A DNA stretch of 64,000 nucleotides from Diplonema papillatum (lineage: Eukaryota; Euglenozoa; Diplonemea; Diplonemida; Diplonemidae): positions 434,001 to 498,000 of the forward strand of contig JAPJBO010000006.1 of NCBI GenBank assembly GCA_030068145.1, read 5' to 3'. Below the pieces are notes generated by a model, which was given only the letters and a program-made list of their open reading frames with translations, had not been told where the DNA came from and ran no database searches. Numbering within the stretch: the first letter of the stretch is position 1; each line of letters starts with the position of its first letter. Positions 32,141 through 41,865 of this stretch are shown piece after piece. A program made the translations under genes and the position numbers.

Positions 32141-32544
32141 CCCTCAGGATAGAGCCTGAAACATCACTCAGCATCCTTTCTCCGATGTGCCGGGCGAGCC
32201 TCTTACCACAGGTATGAGGGATGTGCACAACGGAACAGGAGTCTTTGGAGCTCATATGGTACGCCCACGGTCGCCCGAAGTAGAAGGTGTTTGTTTTCTA
32301 GATAAAGCACTACCACTAGTTTCGAGAACAGTGCGCTACCGCTGTGCTCAGCGCACTGCACAGCGCTACCTGCGTAGCATCGGTGCATTGTCCGATTGAA
32401 CAACCACTCGTACTCGTCAATCGACAACGACTGCGTGACCGAGCGTACTGCATAGTACTACCTTTCCTCTTCCGAACAAACGCAAAGACTGCGTAGCGCA
32501 AACGTATTCCATACGCGTGCACATCGTACTATCCCGCCGTTTGA

Positions 32545-32780
32545 TCCGAACAGTGATCCCGCCGTTTGATCCGAACGGTGGGAAGACTGCATAAGCAAAG
32601 CAGTACGAAATCGGTCCAACGGCGTCGAGCCCACTGTTGGCTCCGCCAATCCATAAGCGAGCACATGGTACTAATCCCGCCTGTTTCGCACGAGGCAGCC
32701 TGCGTAAGCAGAGCAGTACGAAGCCGGTTCAACGGTGTCGAGCCCACTGTAGGCTCCGCCAAATCGACAACGACTGCGTA
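32545..32780. repeat. Tandem duplication of about 113 bp
   Basis: AGCAGTACGAAATCGGTCCA at 32600 recurs as AGCAGTACGAAGCCGGTTCA near 32713, each followed by TCGAGCCCACTGT.GGCTCC. A smaller doublet CCCGCCGTTTGATCCGAAC precedes it. Confidence 0.75.
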
Positions 32781-32861
32781 AGCATGGTGCATAATGCGTG
32801 ACCATAGTATAGTATCCTTGTGCAGTCCATCGTCACAGCGTGCCTTGTGATCGTTTTCCAC

Positions 32862-32990
32862 TTGTATTTACCCTGTGTATATTCAGGTAAGGAATTCTGA
32901 TCAACCACCAAAACACGCTGCCTACGTCTTTTTAGCCTGCACAATACATTGAAGGGCAACCCGCAAGATTGTTAGTACTAAACTAAAATA
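32862..32990 (+). mobile_element. Family F repeat
   Basis: TTCAGGTAAGGAATTCTGAT to GATTGTTAGTACTAAA, as at 15530 and 38798. Confidence 0.75.
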
Positions 32991-33023
32991 AAAACCTCCC
33001 GCTTGCAGGTATTTTAACTTGTT

Positions 33024-33330
33024 TTGGCGACGATCCTTGGCGCACATCTCGGCGATGCAGCGTCATACTTTTCATCGTCCGGGAGCCAACCCATGCGCTA
33101 TGTGCGTGGAGATGACGTCGTAGTCCTTGTTTTGAGCCTGCTGTTGTACAGATCGTTCATCGTCCGGAAGCCAACCCACGCACAATGTGCGCGCAAATGA
33201 CGGCGTAGTCCTTGACGGGTATTTGAGCCCGCTGTTGTACAAGGCGCAGACTCCCTGCGAGGGTCTGCATTCACATATGTTGGCGACGATCCTTCATGAA
33301 GCGGGCAAACCCGGCGATGCAGCGTCTTTC
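33024..33330 (-). pseudogene. Two extra copies of the transportin 3' end
   Basis: The last 90 coding bases of the transportin gene plus the 3' flank recur at about 33152-33330 and 33024-33151. Each carries the CATCGTCCGGGAGCCAACCC block and the TTTGAGCC.GCTGTTGTACA block, with indels that break the frame. The flank motif GCGATGCAGCGTC is also repeated, so the duplicated unit includes 3' UTR. Confidence 0.85.
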
Positions 33331-33333
33331 GTT

Positions 33334-36300
33334 TCATCGTCCGGGAGCCAACCCACGCGCGATGTGCGTGCAGACGACGGCGTAGTCCTTGTCGAGTGTT
33401 TTGAGCCCGCTGTTGTACAGGTCGCAGACCCTTCGGAAGTCCAACCCGCGCTTCGGCGACGCGCCGAGCTTCTTGCAGAGCCCCTTCCACTTCGCCTCGT
33501 CCAGCGGCGGCACCCCGGAGTCGCGCGCCAGCTGGTTGGCCCCTGGCAGCTTCCAGTGCCCGTCCCCCTGCGCGTCGTAGTGGCGGAAGACCACGCCCAC
33601 CGGGTCTGGCACCGCCACGAACGGAGGGCATGACGGCAGCCCCAAGAAGAGCCCCTGCGCCACCATCGAGCGGAGACTCGCCGGAAATGTGCCGGGCGAC
33701 CGCCGCAGCCAGCAGATGAACACCTGCCCGACGAGCAGAAGGCACGCGGGCGTTGCGCGGGAGAGCGAAGCGAAGCCGGCGACGGCTTCTTCTTTTTCGG
33801 AGGACGGGGAAAACGGGATCATCGCGGCGCACCACGCCGTGACGAGGTCAGGCTCGACGTAGTCCGTCGGCAGCAGCCCGGCCAGCGCGAGGCGCCCCAG
33901 CAGCGACGCCGCGTTTTCCCGCAGGCCCTTCGTGTCGGGGGCGGCGGCCAGCCCCGGGTCCTTCAGGATCGCGGCGCAGCTCTTCGCGCACGACGCGACC
34001 GGTCCCGGCCCGCCGAACAGCGCAGTGAGCTTCGCCGGGCCGTCGCCCCGCGCCTTGGCGACGATCTCGGACGCCGCCCACAGCACGTTGCACCGTGCCG
34101 TGATCCCTGACGCGGAATCTACCCGGCAGATCCCGGTATTGAAGTCCGCCTGCGCCACGAGGAACGCGAGGATTTGCGGCACGGCTTCCGCGATGCACGA
34201 GTAGTCGTTGGTCACGAGATCGCCGGTCAACGCAGCGCAAGCCTGCACGATGTCCTCCTTGTACGCGACGTCCGACGAGTCCCGCTGGCCGGCCTCTGAA
34301 GTGAACACCTGCCCGAGGGACAGTGAGATTGCAAGCAGCTCCTTCACTGTCCCCGTGCTGGCGTTGAACACCGCCGGCAAGTTGTCCGACACGGCACTCA
34401 CCAGGTCCAGCGCCAGGATCATCGACGCCGGGCCAACGTGCGACACCGTGTGCGTGGCGCCGGTGTAGTACTGCTGGACGAAGTGTCCGACGCTGGTGAC
34501 GACGTACGCTGCGATGCGAACCATCGCCTCGCCGTACGTGTCGGGGAGGGTGAAAAGTAGCCCCTGCTCGGTGACTGAACACTTCCGGATCATCTCGATA
34601 CACGTGCACAGCAGCGCAGGCACCTCTATACGGTGGAGGAGCTGCTCCGGCGAATTCCGCGTGAGGAGGTGCTGGAGGTACGGGCAGATGATCCTGAAGA
34701 CGTTCGCGTCCGGAACGTCCGGCTTCACGTCGGCGTCCATCTCGCGGATCATCAGCGAAAGACACTCCCACGCCTTGCACCGGTTCGACACCTGCAGCAG
34801 CGGCGGGTCCCTCGTCGTCGCGGCCGCTTCGGCGAGCACCCGGAGGGCGAAGGCGGAACCCTCGGGCACCCCTGCGGTGACCAGCGAGCGGATGCCGGTG
34901 ATGGCTGTTTTCTTGCACCGCTTGTTCTTGTCGCTTGCGACGGCGCGCAGCAGCTCGGACAGGCACGACGAGATGCACCGTTCGAGCTTCGACGCGTCGT
35001 CGCCGGAAAGCGTCGGGGCGGGAGACTCGTCATCTTCGTCCGACAGCTCGCCTTGCCCGCTCTCCCACAGCTCGATGAGCCCCAGTGCGATCTGCTCGAT
35101 CGTCCAGAGGCACGCGTCACGCACCAGTGCGAAGGGGTGCCCCCTCTCGCGGTCGGTGAGGGCTTGAAGGACCGCGATGAGTGCGACGGAGTTCTCCTTG
35201 AACATCACGGTGCTGCACGTCCCGGAGATCGACCCGAAGAGCGTGATCGTGGCTTCGAGCCACCTCCAGTCCTCGTTCGAGTCGTCGGACATCGCGGCAC
35301 GCAGGAGCTGCAACGCGGAATCGGCGACTTCGCCCGCGTGGTCTTCAACGATGACCGAGAAGAAAAGCTGCGCCTCGGAACGCAGCCCGGAGACTTCGAC
35401 CAGCCGGTCGCCGGTGACGTCGTTTTCTTCGTCGGGCTCGTCTTCGTCGTCGTCGTCCTTCCCGAAGCCGCCGAACCTCCGCGTTCTGTTCACTGACAGA
35501 GCGGTTTGCCGTTCGTCGTCTGGGACGTCGCAGTCGTCGTCGTTGGTGAGCCCGCACTCCGTGAGAGCCCCATCGTTCCACCGCAGCAGCGCGCACACCG
35601 CGCGGACGATGTCCGGGAGCATCTGTGAGAACAACGGCGCGGCACCTGCGACGAACGACGCCTCGGAGAAGAAGGTGATCGCACTGATCTTCGCCTCCTC
35701 CGGCGCCGCCGGCAGCTTCAGCACGCGGTACGCGGCGTCGGCGGCCTTCTGGAACAGCAGCAGCATCGCCTCCTTCGGCTTGATGCATTCCCAGTGGTTT
35801 GCAAGGTCCGGCAAGTTCGCCACGACGCGGGACGGGTCGGTTATGGAGAGGAGGTGCTGCGCGTAGGACGAGATGTTCTCGCCTTGCAACCTCGCGACCT
35901 CGCCCGTGTCGTCTTCGGGCAGCGTGTACAAGTGCCGCAGCAGCGTCAAAGCGGAGGGAGACGGCAGCCGGGTGACCGCGGCCGGGATCGCACGGGCAAG
36001 CATGATCCTGTCGGTGCCCGCGAAGTCCTCGCAAATGAGCGTCAGGCAGTGCATCGCCGCTTCTGCGGCCGGTGACGCGGTTGCGAGCTGGCTGGCGAGG
36101 AATCCGAAGAGGTCGTCCCACGACGTTCCGGTCTTGCACATCAACACGCAGCTGCACGTCGCGTTCACGACTTCGTTCGACGTCACGTGCGCGGAGAGTG
36201 TCCTGAGCAGGACACTCCTGATCACTTCATCGCACCTCACGGAGGCGTCGTTTGCCAAGTGCTGCTTCAGGATCATCCCTGCTGCCTGCCGGATGACGTT

Positions 36301-36507
36301 GTTTTGCACCGCGTTTTCCGGCGTGTTGGGGAGCGGGTGCTCGGTGGCCAGCACGACGGCGACTTCGCGCCCGAAGAACGTCCCGCCCAGCTCGCTGCTC
36401 AGCCCCGTCAGCAGGTTCTGCACCTCCGGCAGCAGCTTCGGGTTCACCGTCAGAGCCGTCGACAACTGCAGCACAGCATTCTGGACCCGCTCAGTCGGTG
36501 CGGCCAT
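33334..36507 (-). CDS. TNPO1: Transportin (karyopherin beta-2), with EF-hand-like C-terminal extension
   Basis: A 1057-residue HEAT-repeat protein. Family marks include an acidic insert at about 323-362 (NDDDCDVPDDE, then KDDDDEDEPDEEND), as in the transportin H8 loop; ALVRDACLWTIEQIA; MILALDLVSAVSDNL; CNVLWAASEIV; and near the end ENAASLLGRLALAG then WCAAMIPFSPSSEKEEAVAG, matching the final HEATs of transportin (IGRLGY, then RPWC and NEEKDSAF). Transportins carry PY-NLS cargoes into the nucleus with Ran. Unlike the animal protein, it continues for about 95 residues after the last HEAT (about 965-1057) with FRHYDAQGDGHW and a second helical half, an EF-hand-like pair with position 12 not acidic. 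No intron is evident. The start ATG at 36507 is the natural N-terminus. Partial copies of both gene ends flank it. Confidence 0.82.
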   Translation of the reverse strand: MAAPTERVQNAVLQLSTALTVNPKLLPEVQNLLTGLSSELGGTFFGREVAVVLATEHPLPNTPENAVQNNVIRQAAGMILKQHLANDASVRCDEVIRSVLLRTLSAHVTSNEVVNATCSCVLMCKTGTSWDDLFGFLASQLATASPAAEAAMHCLTLICEDFAGTDRIMLARAIPAAVTRLPSPSALTLLRHLYTLPEDDTGEVARLQGENISSYAQHLLSITDPSRVVANLPDLANHWECIKPKEAMLLLFQKAADAAYRVLKLPAAPEEAKISAITFFSEASFVAGAAPLFSQMLPDIVRAVCALLRWNDGALTECGLTNDDDCDVPDDERQTALSVNRTRRFGGFGKDDDDEDEPDEENDVTGDRLVEVSGLRSEAQLFFSVIVEDHAGEVADSALQLLRAAMSDDSNEDWRWLEATITLFGSISGTCSTVMFKENSVALIAVLQALTDRERGHPFALVRDACLWTIEQIALGLIELWESGQGELSDEDDESPAPTLSGDDASKLERCISSCLSELLRAVASDKNKRCKKTAITGIRSLVTAGVPEGSAFALRVLAEAAATTRDPPLLQVSNRCKAWECLSLMIREMDADVKPDVPDANVFRIICPYLQHLLTRNSPEQLLHRIEVPALLCTCIEMIRKCSVTEQGLLFTLPDTYGEAMVRIAAYVVTSVGHFVQQYYTGATHTVSHVGPASMILALDLVSAVSDNLPAVFNASTGTVKELLAISLSLGQVFTSEAGQRDSSDVAYKEDIVQACAALTGDLVTNDYSCIAEAVPQILAFLVAQADFNTGICRVDSASGITARCNVLWAASEIVAKARGDGPAKLTALFGGPGPVASCAKSCAAILKDPGLAAAPDTKGLRENAASLLGRLALAGLLPTDYVEPDLVTAWCAAMIPFSPSSEKEEAVAGFASLSRATPACLLLVGQVFICWLRRSPGTFPASLRSMVAQGLFLGLPSCPPFVAVPDPVGVVFRHYDAQGDGHWKLPGANQLARDSGVPPLDEAKWKGLCKKLGASPKRGLDFRRVCDLYNSGLKTLDKDYAVVCTHIARGLAPGR

Positions 36508-36640
36508 CGCCGTCGACGCCTTCCCTATGCCCCCCCCCTCCCCGAGAACAAGTCCTGGCTATTGCGTGGTAGTGTGAATCGTGTGCCTTCGCTTTGGATG
36601 GCTGGATGGTGCTATTGATACTACAAACGATGGGAGTAAA

Positions 36641-36910
36641 AATTTCACCTTTGCTGATGACATTGTTTTGCACCGCGTTTTCCGGCGCGGTGGGGAGCAG
36701 GTGCTCGATGGACAGCACGACAGCGACATCCCACCCAAACACGAGCAGGACACTCCTGATCACGTCGTCGCACCTTACGGAGGCGTCGTCCGCCAAGTGC
36801 TGCTTCAGGATCATCCCTGCTGCCGCTCACGGATGATTTTGAAGCAACACTTGACCAACGATGCCCTCAGTGGCTCGATCAGTGTCCCCCTGCTTCCTGA
36901 AGCAGGACCC
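36641..36910 (-). pseudogene. Broken, rearranged copy of transportin 5' coding region
   Basis: 36650-36735 matches 36290-36380 of the gene, and 36740-36826 matches 36200-36290, a rotated order consistent with a past tandem duplication. At about 36830 the copy inverts on itself (TTTTGAAGCAACACTTGACC is the mirror of the preceding CCAAGTGCTGCTTCAGG). Confidence 0.8.
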
Positions 36911-36959
36911 CCTTCGTCAGAAAAAGCGAAAGTAGCTTTCACTCCTGTGAGAAAGTGAA

Positions 36960-37510
36960 GAACGAAATGGCAGGTCCAGGGGACCAACGCGCCGCCCTCA
37001 GGGTCTGACCTGCTAGAATTGGGTGCTGCCAAATTTTTGCACTTTTCCTAAAGGAATTGCCTGGGAACATGGATTTTTGAACATTTTTTCCAGGATTTTT
37101 TTGGATTTTTTTTTTCAGTCGGTGCTGCCAGGGGTTTTCCTGGCCCCCGAGAATATGGATTTTTGCCGGGGAAAAAGTAAAATGATGCTGCAAATTTTCT
37201 TTTAGTAGTACATCTGTACGAAACTTTTGCCTTATCATTTTCATCACCTTTGGTCAGTTGATGCTGATCGTCCGTTGCTTCGTTTATCAGTGCAAGCCCC
37301 AACTCCGGAAATGTTCTTTCGGTTTTTGGTTGCTGTGGCGACGCTGCACCCGCCTTACCAGCCTCCAGTTTCCGCCCTTTAGCAGCACAAGTACAGCAGC
37401 AGCATCCGAAACGGGAGAAAACTGCTAAGCAACACGGTTTAGCGCACCGACGGGCAAGAACATCGAAGAGCATACGCACCAGTTTGTTCAGCCAGAAGTA
37501 AGTGGGTTGC
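36960..37510. other. No gene; T-rich repeat and shared piece
   Basis: 37050-37200 holds imperfect repeats of ATGGATTTTTG and TGCTGCCAGGGG. 37225-37320 is the inverse of the 7550 and 20435 pieces. Confidence 0.45.
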
Positions 37511-37512
37511 CG

Positions 37513-38013
37513 TCATGCCTGAGGAAGGGTCAGGTCAATCTTGCGCCTCTTCGCAGTTCCTGCTTCTGCCACAGACTCGCCAGAAAACCACGATTGCCGC
37601 AGCGTATCCGCGGTGAAGCCTGTCGTGAACGCGTCTATAACCTCTTCAGCTGTCGCATCATCCATCTCGTCTTCGTCTGTGTCTTCGATCCGGAAGATAG
37701 CCCAAAGTGTCGTGTTGAGAAGGCGGTTGCGTAATCGCGTTTTCACGCGAGACAACATACTGAACTGGCGTTCACTCTCTGCCGACGAAGTAGCTACTGT
37801 ACGTACTCAAGGCACCGGTTGACACCGGTGCCTTGAGTGATACCTCTCAAGGCCGCTTGCTTTTCAGCTTTGGGCCCCTGCCAGTTCGCATAGTCGAACT
37901 GGAGCTGGTCATCGCGAGGGGTATTGCGCGGCGTCGCAGAGAAACCAAATTTGGCAAGAGACATCGTCGTTTTGTGTAGAAAATTTGAGCCGACCACCCT
38001 TCCCCGGCCGTTT
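37513..38013 (-). pseudogene. hAT-type transposase remnant, internally deleted
   Basis: The 3' part (37795 to 37513) encodes TSSAESERQFSMLSRVKTRL then RNRLLNTTLWAIFRI, the classic hAT C-terminal dimerisation signature, ending KRRKIDLTLPQA. The 5' part starts with ATG at 38013 (MSLAKFGFSATPRNTPRDD) like the N-terminus of hAT/zinc-finger-BED proteins. The catalytic centre between them is missing. The junction is a 14-bp inverted repeat CTCAAGGCACCGGT around TG (37805-37836). It lies on the same strand as the host genes. It could be a deletion derivative of a transposon or a decayed domesticated copy. Confidence 0.7.
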
Positions 38014-38089
38014 GTCCCTGTGTCGTTCGTGCAGTGGACTAGCCAACCCACAGGGAAAAAACGACTTTTGCCGGGGAAATCTTTTTTTC

Positions 38090-38162
38090 CCCCGGGCCAC
38101 TTTTTGCTTTTTTTTTTTTTTTTTTTTTGGGGAAAAATTTTTTTTTCCCCTGTGTAGGAAAA
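38090..38162. repeat. T-run and snap-back AT/C sequence
   Basis: A run of about 22 T at 38108-38129 followed by GGGGAAAAATTTTTTTTTCCCC, a perfect snap-back palindrome. Confidence 0.8.
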
Positions 38163-38164
38163 TC

Positions 38165-38790
38165 CCTGGGTGCTGCCATCGCCGTCGACGCCTTCCTTAT
38201 GCCCTCCCCTCCCCGAGGACTAGTCCTGGCTATTGCGTGGCAGCAGTGAATGTTATTTTGTTCTGGATTGCTGGATGACACTACTGAGACAGGGCAGTAG
38301 GAGTATTCCATCGAGCCACTGAGGGCATCGTTGGCCATTGGTGCTCCTTAAGATCATCCTTGGACGTGACGTTTGTTTGCACCCTGTTTTCTGGCGTGTT
38401 GGGGAGCAGGTGCTCGATGGACAGCACGACAGCGACTTCCCACCCCAACACCATCGAGCCCAGTTTGTTGCTTAGTCCTGTCAGCCCAGGTTCTGCATCC
38501 CCTGGCAGCCCCTTCTTGCGTCGTCGCGGTCTCGTTTGTGCGGAGCATCGTTGAAGCTCGCCGCTTTCTCTCGTCTCACACGAGCAAGAGGTGACCGCAT
38601 GCTAATGATGCAGAATGTCGTCGCATGTGGATGCTGAGGCTTTCTGATACCAGATTCCGCTCTTCTGTGCCTATCACTTCGTCTTCTTCTGCTTCCAACC
38701 CATCCGTGCTTGGGGTTCGCCGTCAGAGCCACCGACCGCTGCAGCAGACTTTTCCTCCAAACATTTGCAGGCAAAATGCCGGATGATCGT
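38165..38790 (-). pseudogene. Scattered decayed copy of transportin 5' region
   Basis: Pieces in order match the gene start and leader (GCCATCGCCGTCGACGCCTT at 38175), codons around 36260-36300 (38315-38360), 36300-36400 (38360-38500) and 36440-36480 (GGGGTTCGCCGTCAGAGCCA near 38712). Spacers and indels remove any long frame. Confidence 0.8.
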
Positions 38791-38797
38791 TTTCCCA

Positions 38798-38920
38798 CAT
38801 GTATTTACCCCGTGTCCTTTTCACGGTAAGGAATTCTGATCAACCACCGAAACACGCTGCCTATCTCTTTTTAGCCTGCACAATACCTTGAAGGGCAACC
38901 CGCAAGATTGTTGGTACTAA
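38798..38920 (+). mobile_element. Family F repeat, joined directly to family B
   Basis: TTCACGGTAAGGAATTCTGA to GTTGGTACTAAA, then family B starts at the next base. Confidence 0.75.
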
Positions 38921-39142
38921 AATACTCGAGGGGCTGCCTTGTGCTTACTTCGAAGGAGGCTAGAGGGGGAGAAACAATACAACTACAAAATGGGTCTTTT
39001 TTGTTGAACGCTTACGCCCGCCACTGAACCCAGATTCCCCTGTGTTTCGTGTGGGCTACAGCACATTTACCTCCTTTGATCTTTTGCAACTGGCAGCCTC
39101 CTCAAGTATTTCCTACAAAGCAGGTGCTTATACAAAAAAAAA
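38921..39142 (+). mobile_element. SINE-like family B, full copy
   Basis: AATACTCGAGGGGCTGCC to GCTTATACAAAAAAAAA. Confidence 0.8.
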
Positions 39143-39149
39143 GAGCGAC

Positions 39150-39815
39150 CCGAGAAGCAATGCGAAACGTATGGACCCAGCGTGCTGTTGGAGAATCTGT
39201 CAAGAAAAGTGGGCTAGCGTGGCGTCTTTCGCGTTCACTGCCGGGGCTAGTGCTACACGTGTCGTTGGAGCCAGCCGAGTGCCATCCAGCGGGTGGCGCT
39301 GTGGAGGGGGGACGGGCAGTTCTCGAGGCCGCAGCGTGGCCAGCACGTGGGGCCTGTCCAGCGCGTACGTAAGGGACGCGCCATTTGTGTCTCTTGTGCC
39401 TTCCTCTGTTTTTTTACGTCCCTACGTATGCGTCGCTACTTGATTGCAACACGGTGCTGGTTAGGATACTGCTCGTTCAAGGTACGCACTCGACACTGAG
39501 ACTCGCGATAGAACGATGCTTACGGATGAATATCTGCTGCTTGCTGGATTGCAGCAGCGTCACACGCGGCGGCGCTTTCCATCTGAATCAGTGTGACGTC
39601 AACTGCGGGCGGACGCGTCTAAATGTGTGCTCCTTGGTGCAGCCACGTGGACGAGGCCAACTAACTATTGCAGCAACAGATGACAGAGTACGGTGACATC
39701 ACACTCGGCGGGATTACCTGTCCGGACCAAAAAAATGTGAGGTCAAAGTGTGGTGTTCCTACTCATTGTAACGACGTCGATGCGGCGCTGGTGCACCCGG
39801 CAACACCCGTTTGAG
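39150..39815. other. No gene recognised
   Basis: A minus frame in 39145-39380 reads LDRPHVLATLRPRELPVPPP and a plus frame overlaps it; neither has recognisable domains or convincing splice sites. The rest is unassigned. Confidence 0.35.
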
Positions 39816-39820
39816 TCACT

Positions 39821-39992
39821 GTGAGCGCCTGGAACGATCTGGCGCGGCTGAAAAGACGGAAGCGCCGAAGTCGCTGAGACGTCGTACCGCAGCAACGCGA
39901 GGCGGCTACGTTGATGGCTCGACCGTGATGAGCGATCCCACTCCGTCACCACCATCGCGGCAAGAACCCTCGCCGCTCGTCGCTGCGTAACC
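39821..39992 (-). pseudogene. Decayed duplicate of the 40.7-kb membrane exon
   Basis: Minus-strand blocks GGTTACG.AGCGACGA, CCGCGATGGTGGTGA, GCTCATCACG and GTTGCTGCGGTACG match 40747-40955 in order, with small indels that break the frame. Confidence 0.7.
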
Positions 39993-40219
39993 CTTGAACA
40001 CGGACTCTGTTATATGTGAGCGTCCGTTTATTACCTGGTTATCTGGACCTACTTTGGAAATACCAGCCAGTCCCCTCCCACCTGCTGGGGAGGCCCAAGC
40101 CTCCCACAACTGCGGTTCAGAGTACCAAACAGAGTACCAAACAGCTGTGAGGAAGACCAAAATGCGGACCGCAACTACTCACAGCTGTTTCGGTTCTGCG
40201 TCGGAACACATTCAAATCA

Positions 40220-40480
40220 AATGCAGGCAGGCACAGCAGGGACAGAATGGCAGGTACTGGGTGCAGAACGGCTCGAAGCACTTCAGATTAGCGCTGAGAC
40301 AGCGACGACAATGTCGAAGGAGAGCTCACTGTATGAGAACCTCGGGAAGAAGAGTGGCGAGCATGTTGGAAGAACACTGAAGTTGCAAGGGGCCGAGATG
40401 AAGAGTCTCGAGTTGTTGCACTGGATACGCGGTCGAAGCTGCACAACCTGTCGCCGGAGGAAGCGACTTTAGACCTGCTG
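40220..40480 (+). other. Weak coding-like patch
   Basis: A plus frame reads ERLEALQISAETATTMSKES and RTLKLQGAEMKSLELLHW, with helical composition. No domain is recognised and it opposes the general gene direction. Confidence 0.2.
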
Positions 40481-40746
40481 CCACGCAACAAGGGTCCACA
40501 AACGGGGCAACGTTCAAGAACTGTTATTCTACTGGATGGCACTGGGTCCAGGTGGGCGGGACAGGCTGGTGATAAAATATTATCCCGATTAGGTCCAAAT
40601 TACCAGATAGTAAAAAGCGGCAACAGATGACCACAGAGTACGCGACGCTACACTAGGCGGAAGTGCGTATGCGAGGTCGATTGTGGAGACCGTGCAACTT
40701 GTTGTAGTGAGTGTACACTCGGCATCCGTTTGAATCATTTTGAGCG

Positions 40747-40955
40747 TCAAGGACGAACTGCTGAAAAGTCGGAAGCGCCGAAGCCGCTCAGCGACGTGCC
40801 GTACCGCAGCAACACGGGGCTAATCGGACACGTCGATGGAGTCAGCGTCGAGAGCTCGAGCGTGATGAGTGACCACTCCTGCACGACGTTGCTCGCGTAG
40901 CTCACCACCATCGCGGCAAAAAACCCGCCGTTCACCATCGTCGTCGCCACGTAAC
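40747..40955 (-). CDS. Terminal exon of an unrecognised membrane protein
   Basis: After an acceptor-like ACACTACAG the minus frame reads GYVATTMVNGGFFAAMVVSY then ASNVVQEWSLITLEL and ends GFGASDFSAVRP stop, with GC3-rich codons. The segment NGGFFAAMVVSYASNVV could be a membrane helix. Upstream exons were not found. I do not recognise the family. The decayed copy at 39821 shows the block was once duplicated. Confidence 0.5.
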
Positions 40956-41355
40956 CCTGTAGTGTCGGGTTTGGTCGTAAACTTGTTTTGTGTTTCTGAC
41001 GATCCCGTATGGGCGTGCAGGTTGGTGTCTTCGACGTTTTGTGCTTGTGAGGTTCAGCTTTGTGTGTGGTGTGACAGTGTGAGGGGATTGGGGGGGGAAG
41101 CTTTACTGTATCGGGCTAGACTTTAACTCATGCTTCAGCCAAGTTGCCCACTCTGCTGCCTTTTCGCTAGGCTCCTGCATACTTCACATACTGCGGCATT
41201 GCGTGCTGCGATTTTTCTTTTCTTTTTCGAGACTGGAGGTCCTATGAACATGCAATGTGAATAGCCTCGATTCGATCCAACTCGGCTTTTCTTCATGAAA
41301 AAAGTATATTGTTTTTGGAAAGAGCCGAGTAAGCTTTTTTTTTTCCTCGCTAAAG

Positions 41356-41530
41356 GTATGCGGGTGGCAGAGTGACCGGGCTTCAGGCCGGTAGGTCCGG
41401 GTTCGAACCCCGCCCATGACATTTTTCCGGTCGAAGATTGTTTTCGAGGTTTGTTGCGTTTCGGGGTCTAATGTGCCCGAAGTTTGCATTTTTTGCGGAG
41501 TTTCTCGGTATCTCGCGGTATTTTTTGGGA
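41356..41530 (+). mobile_element. SINE with tRNA-like head (family H)
   Basis: The head shows an A-box-like TGGCAGAGTGACCGG and a perfect B box GGTTCGAACCC 35 bp later, plus a CCGGGCTTCAGGCCGG stem. The acceptor arms do not pair, so it is not a functional tRNA. The body (TCTAATGTGCCCGAAGTTTG, TTTGC.GAGTTTCTCGGTATC) is shared with 16490-16600 and 10205-10265. Confidence 0.7.
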
Positions 41531-41595
41531 AGGTTTCTCTACCGGCGGAAGTTGTTTGGGTTAGCAATTTTTTTTTTTGTGTTTCCGAGCGTACA

Positions 41596-41760
41596 GACTG
41601 GTGTCTTTCTACCTTGCGCTTTTTAGTCCGAGCGTACAGACTGGTGTCTTTCGACCTTGCGCTTTTTGTCCGAGCGTACAGATTGGTGTCTTTCGACCTG
41701 CGCTTTTAGTCTGAGCGTACAGATTGGTGTCTTTCGACCTTGCGCTTTTTAGTGAAGTTC
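41596..41760. repeat. Four tandem copies of a ~43-bp unit
   Basis: Unit GAGCGTACAGACTGGTGTCT then TTCGACCTTGCGCTTTTTAGT. Single dispersed relatives preceded by GTGTTTCCGACGATCCCG occur near 41000, 42160, 53300 and 54495. Confidence 0.85.
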
Positions 41761-41865
41761 AGCTTAGCGCGCTGGTGGTGGCTTCATCTCGTGCATTCGA
41801 CAAGTGGCCCACTCCGTTGCCTATGTCGGTTTCTTGTTCTTTCTCCGCCGGGCCGGTATTCTTAG

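Noticed and set aside
41356-41425. Functional tRNA gene (possibly Sec) at 41.36 kb
   Set aside because: The T-arm and boxes are present, but the acceptor and D stems do not pair and the flank matches a repeated body, so it is a SINE head.
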